Source: Lentzea aerocolonigenes
GTDB taxonomy: Bacteria; Actinomycetota; Actinomycetes; Mycobacteriales; Pseudonocardiaceae
DNA length: 64,000 nucleotides
Assembly (NCBI RefSeq): GCF_000974445.1
Contig: NZ_BBOJ01000009.1
Coordinates: 124,001 to 188,000 of the forward strand
Reading direction: 5' to 3'
Shown here: positions 47,195-56,427 of the stretch, piece after piece
Layout of the letters: every line of letters begins with the position of its first letter
Position numbering within the stretch: position 1 is the stretch's first letter
Notes under the pieces: model-generated
The model's database searches: none
What the model saw: the letters and a program-made list of their open reading frames with translations, nothing else
What the model was told of the DNA's origin: nothing
Position numbers and translations under genes: made by a program

Positions 47195-49870
47195 ATGTCG
47201 TCGTTCCTCTACCGGCTGGGCCGGGCAGCGGCCCGTGGTCGCCTGCTGGTCGCAGCTCTGTGGGTAGTGCTGCTCGCGGTCTGCGGGGGAGTGGCGGTGC
47301 TGGCGAGCCAGGGCACCGACGACACGTTCGCCATCCCGGGTTCGGAGTCGCAGGACGCGCTCGACCACCTCGGCCGGGTCTTCCCCGAGGTCAGCGGAAC
47401 CTCCGCCCAGCTCGTCCTGGTCGTGCCCGAGGGGCGGCAGGTCGACACGCCCGGCAACCGGGCCGCGGTCGCGGCAGCGGTCGAGCGCATCGGCTCGATC
47501 GGCCAGGTGGCCACCGTGGTCAACCCGTTCGGGCAGAACGTCACGGGCGCGGTCTCGGGTGACGGACGGGCGGCGTTGATCGCGGTGCCGTTGAAGGTGC
47601 AGCTGGCCGACGTGGAACCGGCGACGAAGGCCGGCCTGTCGGCCGTCGCCGGCGATCTGGCGAAGTCGGTGGGCGACGGCGCGAAGGTCCACACCGGTGG
47701 CGACGCGTTCTCCAACCGGGTGCCGAAGCTGAGTCCCACCGAGGGCGTCGGACTGCTCATCGCGCTGCTGGTGCTGGTGCTGATGTTCCGGTCGCTGGTC
47801 GCGGCCGTCATGCCGCTGGTGACCGCGATCCTCGGCGTGGGCGTGTCGATCGGCCTGGTCTACCTGGCCACCGTCGTCACCCCGATCTCGTCCACGGCGC
47901 CGATGCTCGCGGTGATGCTGGGGCTCGCGGTGGGCATCGACTACGCCCTGTTCCTGCTGTCCCGGCATCGCGACCAGCTCGCGGAAGGACTGGAGGTGGA
48001 GGAGTCCATCGCCCGCGCCACCGCCACCGCGGGTTCCGCGGTGATCTTCGCCGGTCTGACCGTCGTGATCGCCCTGCTCGGGCTGTCCGTGGCCGGAATC
48101 CCGTTCCTCACCACCATGGGAGTGGCGGCGGCGGTCGCGGTCGCGCTGGCCGTCGCGATCGCGGTCACGCTCGTGCCCGCCCTGATGTCCTTCGCGGGTA
48201 CGCGCTTGCGTCCACGTGCACCGAAGCCCCGCAAACGCGCCAAACCGCAGGTGGCCCGGTGGTGGGTGCGCACGGCCACCAAGGCGCCGCTGGTGACGGT
48301 GATCGTGATCGTGATCGGACTCGCGCTGTGCGCGGTTCCGGCGCTCGAACTGCGGCTGGCGTTGCCGGACAACGGAACTGAGGAGGAAGGCAGCCCCGCC
48401 CGCGACACCTACGACGTCGTGGCGGAGCACTTCGGGCCCGGTTACAACGGTCCGCTCATCGTCACCGCCGACATCATCACCAGCACGGACCCCGTCGGGC
48501 TGGTGAACAGGCTCGCCGACGACATCCGCGGCCTTCCCGGCGTCGCGTCGGTGCCGCTGGCGACGCCGAACCCCAAGGGGGACACGGGAATCATCCAGGT
48601 CGTTCCCGCGACCGCGCCGGACTCGCCGCAGACAGACGAGCTCGTCAACCGGTTGCGTGACCGCGAACAGCACTTCCTGGACGCCTTCGGAACGAAGACG
48701 GCGGTCACCGGCATCACCGCCGTCGGCATCGACGTCTCCGCCCAGCTCGGGAATGCGTTGCTCCCGTTCGGGATCCTCGTGGTGGGGTTGTCGCTCGTCC
48801 TGCTGGCCATGGTGTTCCGGTCGATCTGGGTCCCGATCAAGGCGACCGCCGGCTACCTGCTGTCGGTCGGCGCCGCGTTCGGCGCCACGTCGTTCGTGTT
48901 CCAGCAAGGACACTTCGCCGAACTGCTGCGCGTCACCCACACCGGCAGCGTCATCAGCTTCCTGCCCATCATCCTGATGGGTGTCCTTTTCGGACTCGCG
49001 ATGGACTACGAGGTGTTCCTCGTCTCACGCATCCGCGAGGACTACGTGCACCACGGCGATCCGCACCACGCGATCGAGACCGGCTTCGTGTCGGCGGCTC
49101 GCGTCGTCGTCGCGGCGGCGGTGATCATGTTCGCGGTGTTCGCGGCTTTCGTGCCCGAAGGCAGTTCCACCATCAAGCCCATCGCGTTCAGCCTCGCGGT
49201 CGGTGTGTTCGTCGACGCGTTCATCGTGCGAATGACCCTGGTCCCCGCCGTGCTCGCGCTGCTGGGCCACCGCGCGTGGGGCCTGCCGCCCGAGCTCGAC
49301 CGGGCGTTGCCCGTGTTCGACGCCGAGGGCGACGGACTGGTTCACGAGCTGCGGCTGGCCGACTGGCCGGGCACCGACGAAGCAGTCAGCGCACGCGAGC
49401 TGAGCCTCGACGACGACCGCGGGCAACCGGTCTTCCGGGACGTGGATCTCCACCTTCCACACGGCGAAGTGCTCGTCCTGCACGGTGTGGGCGCGACCGG
49501 CAAGACCGCGCTGCTGTTCACCCTCGCCGGGCGCGTCACCAAACACCGAGGTGATCTGAAGGTCCTGGGCCGTGTTCTGCCACAACACGCCCACGCACTG
49601 CGCCGGGAGGTGGCCGTCATTGCTTGCCGTGCCAACACCAACCCCGTCGGTGAGGCCGCCGCCGCTCTCGCCGACGGTGTCGGCCTGGTGCTGCTCGACG
49701 ACATCGACGTCGTCCTGCGCACCGATGCCCGGGCCGCACTGCGCGACCTGCTCGCCCGGCGCACCGCGTCGTTCGTGGTCACCTGCCAGGACCCCGAGCG
49801 CATCGCCGACCTGCTGCCCTCCACCGCCCACGTGCGCGCCGTGCGCCCGCAGCCCGTCGAGGTCTTCTGA
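47195..49870 (+). CDS. MMPL-family exporter fused to a C-terminal P-loop domain
   Basis: This 891-residue protein is an RND/MMPL transporter in residues ~1-715. Two six-helix blocks are separated by extracytoplasmic domains. GLAVGIDYALFLLSRHRDQL and FGLAMDYEVFLVSRIREDY are the paired MMPL helices with proton-relay Asp. The C-terminal ~175 residues are extra: a Walker A (HGVGATGKTALL, ~763-773), a Walker B (VGLVLLDDID, ~829-838) and VVTCQDPERIADLL, like a trimmed ABC ATPase with no readable LSGGQ signature. The stop overlaps the next start (TGATG). It probably exports a lipid or hydrophobic toxin with the YhgE/Pip partner. Confidence 0.9.
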   Translation: MSSFLYRLGRAAARGRLLVAALWVVLLAVCGGVAVLASQGTDDTFAIPGSESQDALDHLGRVFPEVSGTSAQLVLVVPEGRQVDTPGNRAAVAAAVERIGSIGQVATVVNPFGQNVTGAVSGDGRAALIAVPLKVQLADVEPATKAGLSAVAGDLAKSVGDGAKVHTGGDAFSNRVPKLSPTEGVGLLIALLVLVLMFRSLVAAVMPLVTAILGVGVSIGLVYLATVVTPISSTAPMLAVMLGLAVGIDYALFLLSRHRDQLAEGLEVEESIARATATAGSAVIFAGLTVVIALLGLSVAGIPFLTTMGVAAAVAVALAVAIAVTLVPALMSFAGTRLRPRAPKPRKRAKPQVARWWVRTATKAPLVTVIVIVIGLALCAVPALELRLALPDNGTEEEGSPARDTYDVVAEHFGPGYNGPLIVTADIITSTDPVGLVNRLADDIRGLPGVASVPLATPNPKGDTGIIQVVPATAPDSPQTDELVNRLRDREQHFLDAFGTKTAVTGITAVGIDVSAQLGNALLPFGILVVGLSLVLLAMVFRSIWVPIKATAGYLLSVGAAFGATSFVFQQGHFAELLRVTHTGSVISFLPIILMGVLFGLAMDYEVFLVSRIREDYVHHGDPHHAIETGFVSAARVVVAAAVIMFAVFAAFVPEGSSTIKPIAFSLAVGVFVDAFIVRMTLVPAVLALLGHRAWGLPPELDRALPVFDAEGDGLVHELRLADWPGTDEAVSARELSLDDDRGQPVFRDVDLHLPHGEVLVLHGVGATGKTALLFTLAGRVTKHRGDLKVLGRVLPQHAHALRREVAVIACRANTNPVGEAAAALADGVGLVLLDDIDVVLRTDARAALRDLLARRTASFVVTCQDPERIADLLPSTAHVRAVRPQPVEVF

Positions 49871-51925
49871 TGCTCAAGCCGTTCGCCAACTCGGCCCGCG
49901 CCCTCGCTTCCGGGCCGCTGACGTGGAAGACCTGGACCGGGCTGGTCCTCGTGCCGGTCGTGATCGCGGGTCTGCTGGCGTGGGCGTTCGCCACGCCCGA
50001 CCGCAACCACGGCACGGCCACCGCCGCCGTGGTCAACCTCGACGAACCCGTCACCGTGAACGGCCAGATCATCCCGCTGGGACGGGAACTGGCCGGAAAA
50101 CTGACCCACAGCACCGATTCGCCGTACAGGTGGGTGCTCACCGACTCCGCCGACGGTGCGGACGGCCTCGCCGACGGCACCTACGCCGCCGTGGTGACCA
50201 TTCCGAAGGACTTCTCCGCACGCGCTACCTCCACCGCCACGGCGAAACCGCTGGAGGCGACCAAGGCCGTGCTCAGCGTGCAGACCACGTCGTCCGCGGG
50301 CGTCATCGACCCCGAACTGTCCGAAGAGGTCGCCCGCACCACCCAGCAGTCCCTCGACCAGCAGGTCGTGGAAACCTACCTGGACAACGTCTACATCGCC
50401 TTCGGCACGATCCACGACCAGATCGGCAAGGCTGCCGACGGCGCCCGGCAGCTCGCCGACGGCACCGGCCAACTCGTCCCCGGTGCCCGCCAGGTCGCTG
50501 ACGGCTCGGCTCAGCTGAGCACCGCCGCCACGCAGCTCGCGGACGGGGCAGCCCAGCTCGCGTCCGGCACCGCCCAGCTCGCCACCGGCTCGTCGCAGCT
50601 GGCCGCAGCTGGCCGCAGGCCTCACGCAGGCACAACGCGACACCGCGCAACTCCCCGCGCTGACCAGGCAGCTCGCCGACGGCGCGAACCAGGTCGCCCA
50701 GGGCAACGAACAACTCGCCGCCACCGTGGTGCCGCTCGCCAACAGGATCATCGCCGCGATCGACGCCCTGCCCTCCGCCGCGGCCGGTGCCGCCGAGTTC
50801 CAGCGGCTGGCCGGTCAGTGCGCCGGCACACCGGAGTTCTGCCGCGAGCTGTCAGCGGCAGCCGACAGGTTCACCGCGGACGCCGGACGCATCGACGGTG
50901 CCAAGGCCACCGTCCGCGACGCCGCCGTGCGAGCGCGCGACTCCGTGCAGGCACTCGCTTCCGGCGCCCGTCAGGTGGCGAACGGCAACGCCACCCTCGC
51001 CGCCCGTTCCGCGGAGCTCGCCACCGGCATCGCCGACGCCGCCACCGGCGCGCGGAGGCTCGACGCGGGAGTCCGTCAGGCCAACACCGGAGCGCAGCAG
51101 CTGTCCACCGGAGCGGGACAACTCGCGACGGGAGCCACCCAGCTCGCCACCGGAGCCGGGCAGCTCGCCGACGGCGTGAACAAGGTCGACGGGGGAGCGC
51201 GGCAACTCGCGACGGAACTCGACAAGGGCCGCAACCAGGTGCCCTCCTACACCGATGCCGAGCGCGCCCACCTCAAAACCGTTGCGGCCGACCCCACCAC
51301 CGCCACGGTCGAGAGCACCTCCGCGGGCAACCTCGGCATCCCCTTGTTCGCCGCACTGGCGTTGTGGGCGCTGGCCCTCGCCACCTACCTGGTCACCCAG
51401 GCCGTGCCGGGAGCAGTGCTGACCGCCCGCGAACCGACGTGGCGCATCATCATCCGCGCCGCCGTGCCCGGTGCCACCGCCGCCGCACTGGCAGCGCTGA
51501 CCATCACCGCCGTGGCCGTACCCGCCCTGCACCTGGATTTCGCCCGCACCCTCGGTTTCCTGGCGGTCGCACTGCTCGCGGCCTGCGCGTTCGTCGCGCT
51601 CAACCAGGCGATCACCGCCCTCTTCGGCCGAGGCGGCCGGCTGGCCGCCCTCGCCGTGCTCGTGCTCACCGCCGCCACCGGCATCGTGATCACCCTGCCC
51701 GGACCACTCCACGCGCTCGCGGACTACCTGCCGACCCGTGGAGCGGTGATCGCTCTGCGGGCGGTGGCGACCGGCGGGCCGGGTCTGGCCACGGGAGTGG
51801 CGCAACTGTGCGCCTGGCTGCTCATCGGCGGCCTGGCCTCCGTTCTGATCACCGACCGCCGCCGCTACCTGTCCACCCGGCGGCTTCGCCTGCGCGCCGA
51901 TCACCTGGCCGTCGCCGCCGCGTGA
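49870..51925 (+). pseudogene. YhgE/Pip-family membrane protein gene, frameshifted by a 10-bp duplication
   Basis: The 5' part encodes a TM helix near residue 30, an extracytoplasmic domain and the QLADGT/QLATGS coil repeats typical of YhgE/Pip proteins. At ~50609 the frame is lost, and the remaining 440 codons continue in the +2 frame with more QLATGA repeats, five or six helices and a normal end at 51925. Removing one CTGGCCGCAG copy (50599-50618) restores one continuous ORF of ~680 residues. Intact proteins of this kind partner MMPL/ABC exporters. It is either a real mutation in this strain or an assembly error. The start overlaps the MMPL stop. Confidence 0.88.
50595..50618. repeat. 10-bp tandem repeat causing the frameshift
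   Basis: GCAGCTGGCC is repeated 2.4 times (50595-50618). The second CTGGCCGCAG (50609-50618) is the extra unit that shifts the YhgE/Pip frame by one. Confidence 0.9.
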
Positions 51926-52123
51926 CGCCTTCCTCGGCACTTCAGGGCCGTTGGACAGCGCAGCTGCTGGAACTTCCGCCACACCTCGGGAGGGAACGAC
52001 CAGCCGCGTACGGAGCCGTCGGTCATCTTCACGCTGGTGTCGGCCTCGCTGTGCGGGCCGATCATCTTGGCGGAAAGTGCGCCCCATGCACTCCGCGCTA
52101 ACGCCTCGATTAATGGAATGGAA

Positions 52124-52345
52124 CTACGTTCTGCGGACTTCGATTTCAACTAAATGGGAGGGAGGTGTGGCGTCCGCCGCTGCTCGGCGTCGCCACAGCC
52201 TGCGGGCCGCGACGCCGAGCAGCAGGTGTCCCGCGATGGCAGCTCCCGCGACGACAAGGCCGAGTCGATAGCCGAGTCCGATGTGGATGACCAATCCCGC
52301 CAGAACCACCAGCAGGGTCACCAGACGAGCGACGTGACTCTTCAC
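52124..52345 (-). CDS. Small membrane protein
   Basis: This 73-residue protein has two hydrophobic helices (about 5-25 and 27-48) and a basic tail (RRLWRRRAA). The GTG at 52345 overlaps the methyltransferase stop (GTGA), which supports expression in the same transcript. I recognise no family. It is downstream of tandem TetR-type operators together with the methyltransferase. Confidence 0.65.
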   Translation of the reverse strand: MKSHVARLVTLLVVLAGLVIHIGLGYRLGLVVAGAAIAGHLLLGVAARRLWRRRAAADATPPSHLVEIEVRRT

Positions 52346-52998
52346 TCGGCGGCACCGGGCTTGTCCGCTCGAACGCAGTGCAGGAACCAGCTGACCTGAG
52401 TGGTCGACCTGATCTCGAAGCCGGCGTCGGCGAGCATGGGCGCGATTCGCTCGACGGGGTTGTCCCGCATCGTCTCGCCCGCCGTCGCCCCGACCAGGCG
52501 CCTGCCCAGCTTTCCCTTGGGTGGCAGGAAGTCCGCGATGAGCACCCGGCCGCCTGGCCGCAGCACCCGGAACATCTCGGCGAACGCGGCGGCGCGGGCC
52601 TCCGCGGGGATGTGGTGCACCGCCAAGCTGGACACCACCACGTCGAACGACGCATCTGCCTGGTCGAGCGCCTCCGCCTTGCCGAGCTGGAAGGAGCAGT
52701 GGGCGTTCGCTCGTGTCCGTTGTGCCTGGGCGATCATCGGTTCGGACACGTCGACGCCCACGGCGTGCCCGCCAGGCGAGGCCGCGTCGGCTGCGAGCGA
52801 CGTGAGGTAACCGGGTCCGCAGCCGATGTCGAGGACCTCGTCGCCCGCGGTGACCTCGGCGAGTTCGACGAGGCGGCCGAAGATGCGCTTGCGGGTTCCG
52901 TTGAACGCCACCGCGGAGAACAGCTCGTACGCGAACGCGTGGCTGATGGCGCCGGGGGCGCCGTCGGGTGCTTTGCCGTGCAGGCGTGTCTTGTGCAT
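52342..52998 (-). CDS. Class I SAM-dependent methyltransferase
   Basis: This 218-residue Rossmann methyltransferase has motif I VLDIGCGPGYLTSLA near residue 55, an acidic AVGVDVS at the end of beta-2, SFDVVVSSLAVHH for motif IV, and LRPGGRVLIADF for post-motif. It resembles the UbiE/Methyltransf_11 group acting on small molecules or quinones. The ATG at 52998 follows the divergent operators. It is cotranscribed with a small membrane protein and opposed to a TetR gene that probably represses it. Confidence 0.92.
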   Translation of the reverse strand: MHKTRLHGKAPDGAPGAISHAFAYELFSAVAFNGTRKRIFGRLVELAEVTAGDEVLDIGCGPGYLTSLAADAASPGGHAVGVDVSEPMIAQAQRTRANAHCSFQLGKAEALDQADASFDVVVSSLAVHHIPAEARAAAFAEMFRVLRPGGRVLIADFLPPKGKLGRRLVGATAGETMRDNPVERIAPMLADAGFEIRSTTQVSWFLHCVRADKPGAAE

Positions 52999-53011
52999 CG
53001 ACCCGTCCTAA

Positions 53012-53058
53012 CTTAGTGACGACTAAGAAGTGGTGCGCCGAGCTTAGTCACGACTAAG
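53012..53058. promoter_or_regulatory. Two tandem TetR-type operators
   Basis: CTTAGT-GACG-ACTAAG (53012-53027) and CTTAGT-CACG-ACTAAG (53043-53058) share identical arms and are offset by 31 bp, about three helical turns. They lie between the methyltransferase start (52998) and the TetR start (53081). Confidence 0.85.
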
Positions 53059-53080
53059 TAAGGTTGTCTAGGATGCTTCC

Positions 53081-53689
53081 GTGACCGAACAACAGGCCCG
53101 TCGAACCCGGATGCCGGCGCAGGAGCGGCGCGAGTCGATCCTCGCGGCGGCCACCGAGGTGTTCGCGGAAGTCGGCTACCTGCGCGGCAAGACCTCGGTG
53201 GTCGCGCGCAAGGTGGGTGTGAGCGAACCGGTGGTGTTCCAGAACTTCGGCACCAAGGCGAGCCTGTTCGCCGCGGTCGTGGACCGCGCGGCCGAGTACG
53301 TCTGCCGCATGGTCGAACGCCTCACGACCACGAACCTGCCGGTGTCCGGCCTGCTCGAGACCATGCTCGATCCTGAGCACCTGGAGCACGTGCACAGCGC
53401 CGGCTCCGTCGGCGCGATCTTCGCCGACGCTTCCACCATCACCGGTGAAGCCGAGATCGAAGCCGCCGCCCGCAACGCCGTCCAACGGTTCGCGGCCGCG
53501 ATCACCGCGTTGCTCGACCGCGGCCGCGCGGACGGAGAACTGCGTGCCGATCTCGACACCGAGGCTGCCGCCTGGTGGCTGCTCTCGTTGGTGTCGTCCC
53601 AGAGATTCCGCCAGGTGACGGCCGGCGACCCGAAGGCGGTCGAGGCGCGGCTGGCGGAGAGCACTCTGATGTATCTGACGGGTCGGTAG
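53081..53689 (+). CDS. TetR-family regulator
   Basis: This 202-residue protein has an HTH at ~15-60 (KTSVVARKVGVSEPVVFQNFGTK) and a helical C-terminal domain. The GTG start is 22 bp after the second of two identical palindromes. It is divergent from the methyltransferase-membrane protein pair and probably controls it and itself. The ligand is unknown. Confidence 0.9.
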   Translation: MTEQQARRTRMPAQERRESILAAATEVFAEVGYLRGKTSVVARKVGVSEPVVFQNFGTKASLFAAVVDRAAEYVCRMVERLTTTNLPVSGLLETMLDPEHLEHVHSAGSVGAIFADASTITGEAEIEAAARNAVQRFAAAITALLDRGRADGELRADLDTEAAAWWLLSLVSSQRFRQVTAGDPKAVEARLAESTLMYLTGR

Positions 53690-53931
53690 GACTGTCCGGT
53701 GTGGACGCCACGAGGGTGACGAAGGACAGGTTGAACAGCACGGCGAGCATGCCGATGACGGTGATCCACGCCGCGGGTTTCCCGTGCCCTCCGGTGGTTG
53801 CTCGGGCGTGCGGGTGTTCCGGAGCGCCGGCCTTCGCCGAACAACGTCCGCAAGCACTCGTGTCGACTGGAAATCAGACAGTCATCCGTGCGATCTTGCG
53901 AGTGCCGTCGCACCGGAACACCTTGCCCGGG
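53690..53931. other. Gene-poor gap with possible membrane-gene remnant
   Basis: On the minus strand, frame 53668-53800 reads one convincing hydrophobic helix (AAWITVIGMLAVLFNLSFV) ending in a Ser/Pro/Asp-rich tail, with no start or full domain. It may be the eroded end of a transporter gene. Otherwise nothing is recognisable. Confidence 0.3.
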
Positions 53932-54453
53932 TCAGAAGATCAAACAGCGCAGCCGTGAGCCATCGGTGTCGCAACTGGCGGTCTGGTCGTTGTGGATTCT
54001 GGTCCACTCGCCCTTCACGTGCCGCTTCCAGTTGGTCGGGGTGCCGAACGCCACCCAGTAGTCGACGTCGCTGAACGTGACCGCGTCGACGTCGACCCCC
54101 GTGAAGTTGCCGCCCCTGCTGTTCCCGTGGTGCAGGACGGTTTGGGTGCACCCCCAGATGACGTCCTTCCGGGTGGAGCCCCCGTCCTTGTTCCAGATGT
54201 GGCACCGGTGTGGTCTCGTGTTGACGTCAGCGGTGATGTCCTGGCTGGTGTACAGGTCGTGCCCGGAGAAGTTGTCCGCCCTGCCGCAGATGACGCCACC
54301 CGTGCAGCCCCCCAGCGGGGTCACGTCAGAAGCCGCGGCGGTCGACGTCGCCTGGGCGGGTGAACCCAGCGCGAGCGGGACCAATGACGCGAGACAAGCC
54401 ACTACGACCCCGCGGGACAAGGATCGGGCAAATTTCGAAGAAAAAATGAACAT
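53932..54453 (-). CDS. Secreted protein of unknown function
   Basis: This 173-residue protein has a clear Sec signal (1-35, ending SPAQA). The mature domain of ~135 residues contains seven Cys (among them CTGGVICG, HRCHIW, WGCTQT, ASCDTD and LRCLIF), so three disulfides are likely. It also has several conserved-looking aromatic segments (DYWVAFGT). The ATG at 54453 has GGAG upstream. I recognise no family. It is divergent from the HTH-receptor gene across about 290 bp. Confidence 0.75.
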   Translation of the reverse strand: MFIFSSKFARSLSRGVVVACLASLVPLALGSPAQATSTAAASDVTPLGGCTGGVICGRADNFSGHDLYTSQDITADVNTRPHRCHIWNKDGGSTRKDVIWGCTQTVLHHGNSRGGNFTGVDVDAVTFSDVDYWVAFGTPTNWKRHVKGEWTRIHNDQTASCDTDGSRLRCLIF

Positions 54454-54740
54454 GGCACTCCATTGATTGTGAGCTGAACTGTCGAAGTCCCCGCGGGAAT
54501 AGAACTTTCTATCGGTGATCAATATTTGGGTACCGCCGGCAGTGAGTTGTTCGGCTTCCGGTGTCCAACGTCCTCGCACGAGTGACGAGGAGGCAACGCG
54601 TGATCGGCAAGTTGAGACGCTGGGACGAAACTCCCTCCCTGACCAGCGGATACGTCGGTCGCTGGGACGGCGCGAGGCGTGTCCCAGATCGTCGCGTTCG
54701 GGCGATGGACGAGATGGGTCGTTTCGGACACCCTTGAACA

Positions 54741-56411
54741 GTGGCCGCAGGCGGGGAACAGAATGGTGGTCGGCACGCGCGGGAGCTCGGCGACCGGCTG
54801 GAACAGCTCAAGACGGTCAGCGGCCTCAGTTATGACCGGATCGGGCGCAAGGTTCACGTGAGCAAGTCCGCGGTGCATCGTTACTGCCGAGGAACGAGCG
54901 TGCCGCGGGAGTTCGGCATTGTGGAGCGCATCGCGCTGGCGTGTGGTGCGAGCCGTGACGAGATGGCCGTCCTGTACGGACTGTGGTCACAGGCGACGAC
55001 GCCCCACACCGATGTCGACGAGAGAATTCCTGCTGCTGCCCTCGATGCCGAGCGGCCACTGCCCACCAAACACGTCAGGTCCAGGCGGAGGCCGGCCTGG
55101 GCGTTGGTGGCCGTGGTGCTGATCGTGGTGGTGCCGGCGGCCGTTCTGGTCGGGAGCACAGCCGGGGGTGCACGGTTCGCCGCCGGAGGCCCTGCGCACC
55201 AGTCGGTCGAAGGTCCGGCGTGGACCTTGCCGCCCGCTCGGGTGAAGAGCGAACTGTTCGGGGTCACGATCAACAGTGCGACCGGGGCCATGCCCGCGTT
55301 CCGCGTTGGCGCTGTCCGTTTCTGGGACGGCGGAACGCGGTGGTCGGAACTGCAGCGGCAGCGCGGAGAGTTCGACTGGACGACGCTGGACCGCCTGGTC
55401 GGTGGCGCGGAGAAAGCGGGACTGCCCCCGATGTTCGTCTTCGGCAGCACGCCGAGGTGGGCGAGTCCGAACGGCCAGGCCGGCCCCTATCCCGACGGCA
55501 CTTCGGCGCCTCCCTCCGACCTCGTGGACTGGGACCTGTTCGTCCGGGCGGTGGCCGAGCGCTATCGGGGACGGATCGAGGCGTACGAGCTGTGGGTGCT
55601 GGCCAATGACCGCCGGTTCTACACGGGCAGCATCGAGGTCCTGGTCGAGATGACGCGCAGGGCGAGCCAGATCATCCGCGCCACCGACCCGTCGGCCACC
55701 GTGGTGTGCCCCGGCATGGGCCGGTTGCAGACCGAAGAAGGTCTGTCGTTCCTCCGCCGTTTCGTCGAGCTCAACGGATACGACCACTGCGATGTGGCAG
55801 GCATCAAGCTGTTCCGCCCGAACGCGTCCGACCCTCCAGAGGCCATGCTCAACCTCACCACGGCGATCGACCGGGTGATGCACGATGCCGGCGTCCACCC
55901 GAGGTTGTGGAGCACCGGCACCGACTACTCGATCGCGACCCAGCCACAGCTCGACGAGGTCACCGCCCGCAACTACGCGGTGCGCTTCTTCCTCGTCGGG
56001 ATGTTCGCGCGGGAGGTCAACCTCGAGCGTCTCTACTTCTACAACTGGGGCGGCACGAAAATCCCCATCGTGCTGCAACCGGTCGGTGGGGTGCCGACGA
56101 CGGCCGCGCTCGCCGTCGAGCAACTGCAACGGTGGCTGCACAACGCCAGCATCCGTTCGTGCGGCAAGGGCCTCGGGGTGAACCTGCCGGCCAACGTCTT
56201 CGAATGCGTCTACACGGTGACCGACTCGGGCCAGACCTTCGACGCGACGATCCGTTGGACCGACAGGGGAACCGCCGCGGTCTCGGCGCCCCGCAACAGC
56301 TACGAGGTGTGGCACCTCGACGGGCCGGTGAAGAACATCCAAGCCGGTGACACCCTCATGATCACCGAGGAACCCGTTCTCATCGCCTCGAATCCGACAG
56401 CGCCTCGCTGA
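54741..56411 (+). CDS. HTH-transmembrane protein with inactive glycosidase-like ectodomain
   Basis: This 556-residue protein starts at GTG 54741. Residues ~12-75 form an Xre-type HTH (LSYDRIGRKVHVSKSAVHRY), a basic stretch precedes one TM helix (~118-138), and the rest is outside. The ectodomain reads as a TIM-barrel glycosidase (GH39/GH5-like: FGVTINS, VRFWDGGTRWSELQ, FVFGSTPRWASP, VDWDLFVRAVAERY). At the acid/base strand the expected WNEPN is YELWVLAND (~282-290), and at the nucleophile strand the expected TE is LWSTGTDYS (~389-397). Both catalytic Glu are therefore absent. It looks like a membrane one-component regulator sensing glycans. That function is inference. Confidence 0.82.
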   Translation: MAAGGEQNGGRHARELGDRLEQLKTVSGLSYDRIGRKVHVSKSAVHRYCRGTSVPREFGIVERIALACGASRDEMAVLYGLWSQATTPHTDVDERIPAAALDAERPLPTKHVRSRRRPAWALVAVVLIVVVPAAVLVGSTAGGARFAAGGPAHQSVEGPAWTLPPARVKSELFGVTINSATGAMPAFRVGAVRFWDGGTRWSELQRQRGEFDWTTLDRLVGGAEKAGLPPMFVFGSTPRWASPNGQAGPYPDGTSAPPSDLVDWDLFVRAVAERYRGRIEAYELWVLANDRRFYTGSIEVLVEMTRRASQIIRATDPSATVVCPGMGRLQTEEGLSFLRRFVELNGYDHCDVAGIKLFRPNASDPPEAMLNLTTAIDRVMHDAGVHPRLWSTGTDYSIATQPQLDEVTARNYAVRFFLVGMFAREVNLERLYFYNWGGTKIPIVLQPVGGVPTTAALAVEQLQRWLHNASIRSCGKGLGVNLPANVFECVYTVTDSGQTFDATIRWTDRGTAAVSAPRNSYEVWHLDGPVKNIQAGDTLMITEEPVLIASNPTAPR

Positions 56412-56427
56412 CGCCGGAGGTCTGGAC

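Noticed and set aside
50430..51180. Regular CAGCTCGCC-type repeats as a possible CRISPR or satellite
   Set aside because: They encode the QLADG/QLATG coil repeats of a YhgE/Pip protein; units are degenerate and have no spacers.
51901..52149. Minus-strand 82-codon ORF containing MIGPHSEADTSVKMTDG
   Set aside because: Part looks protein-like, but it overlaps the end of the YhgE/Pip gene, ends in an Arg/Ala shadow and has no ribosome site. A remnant is possible but not supportable.
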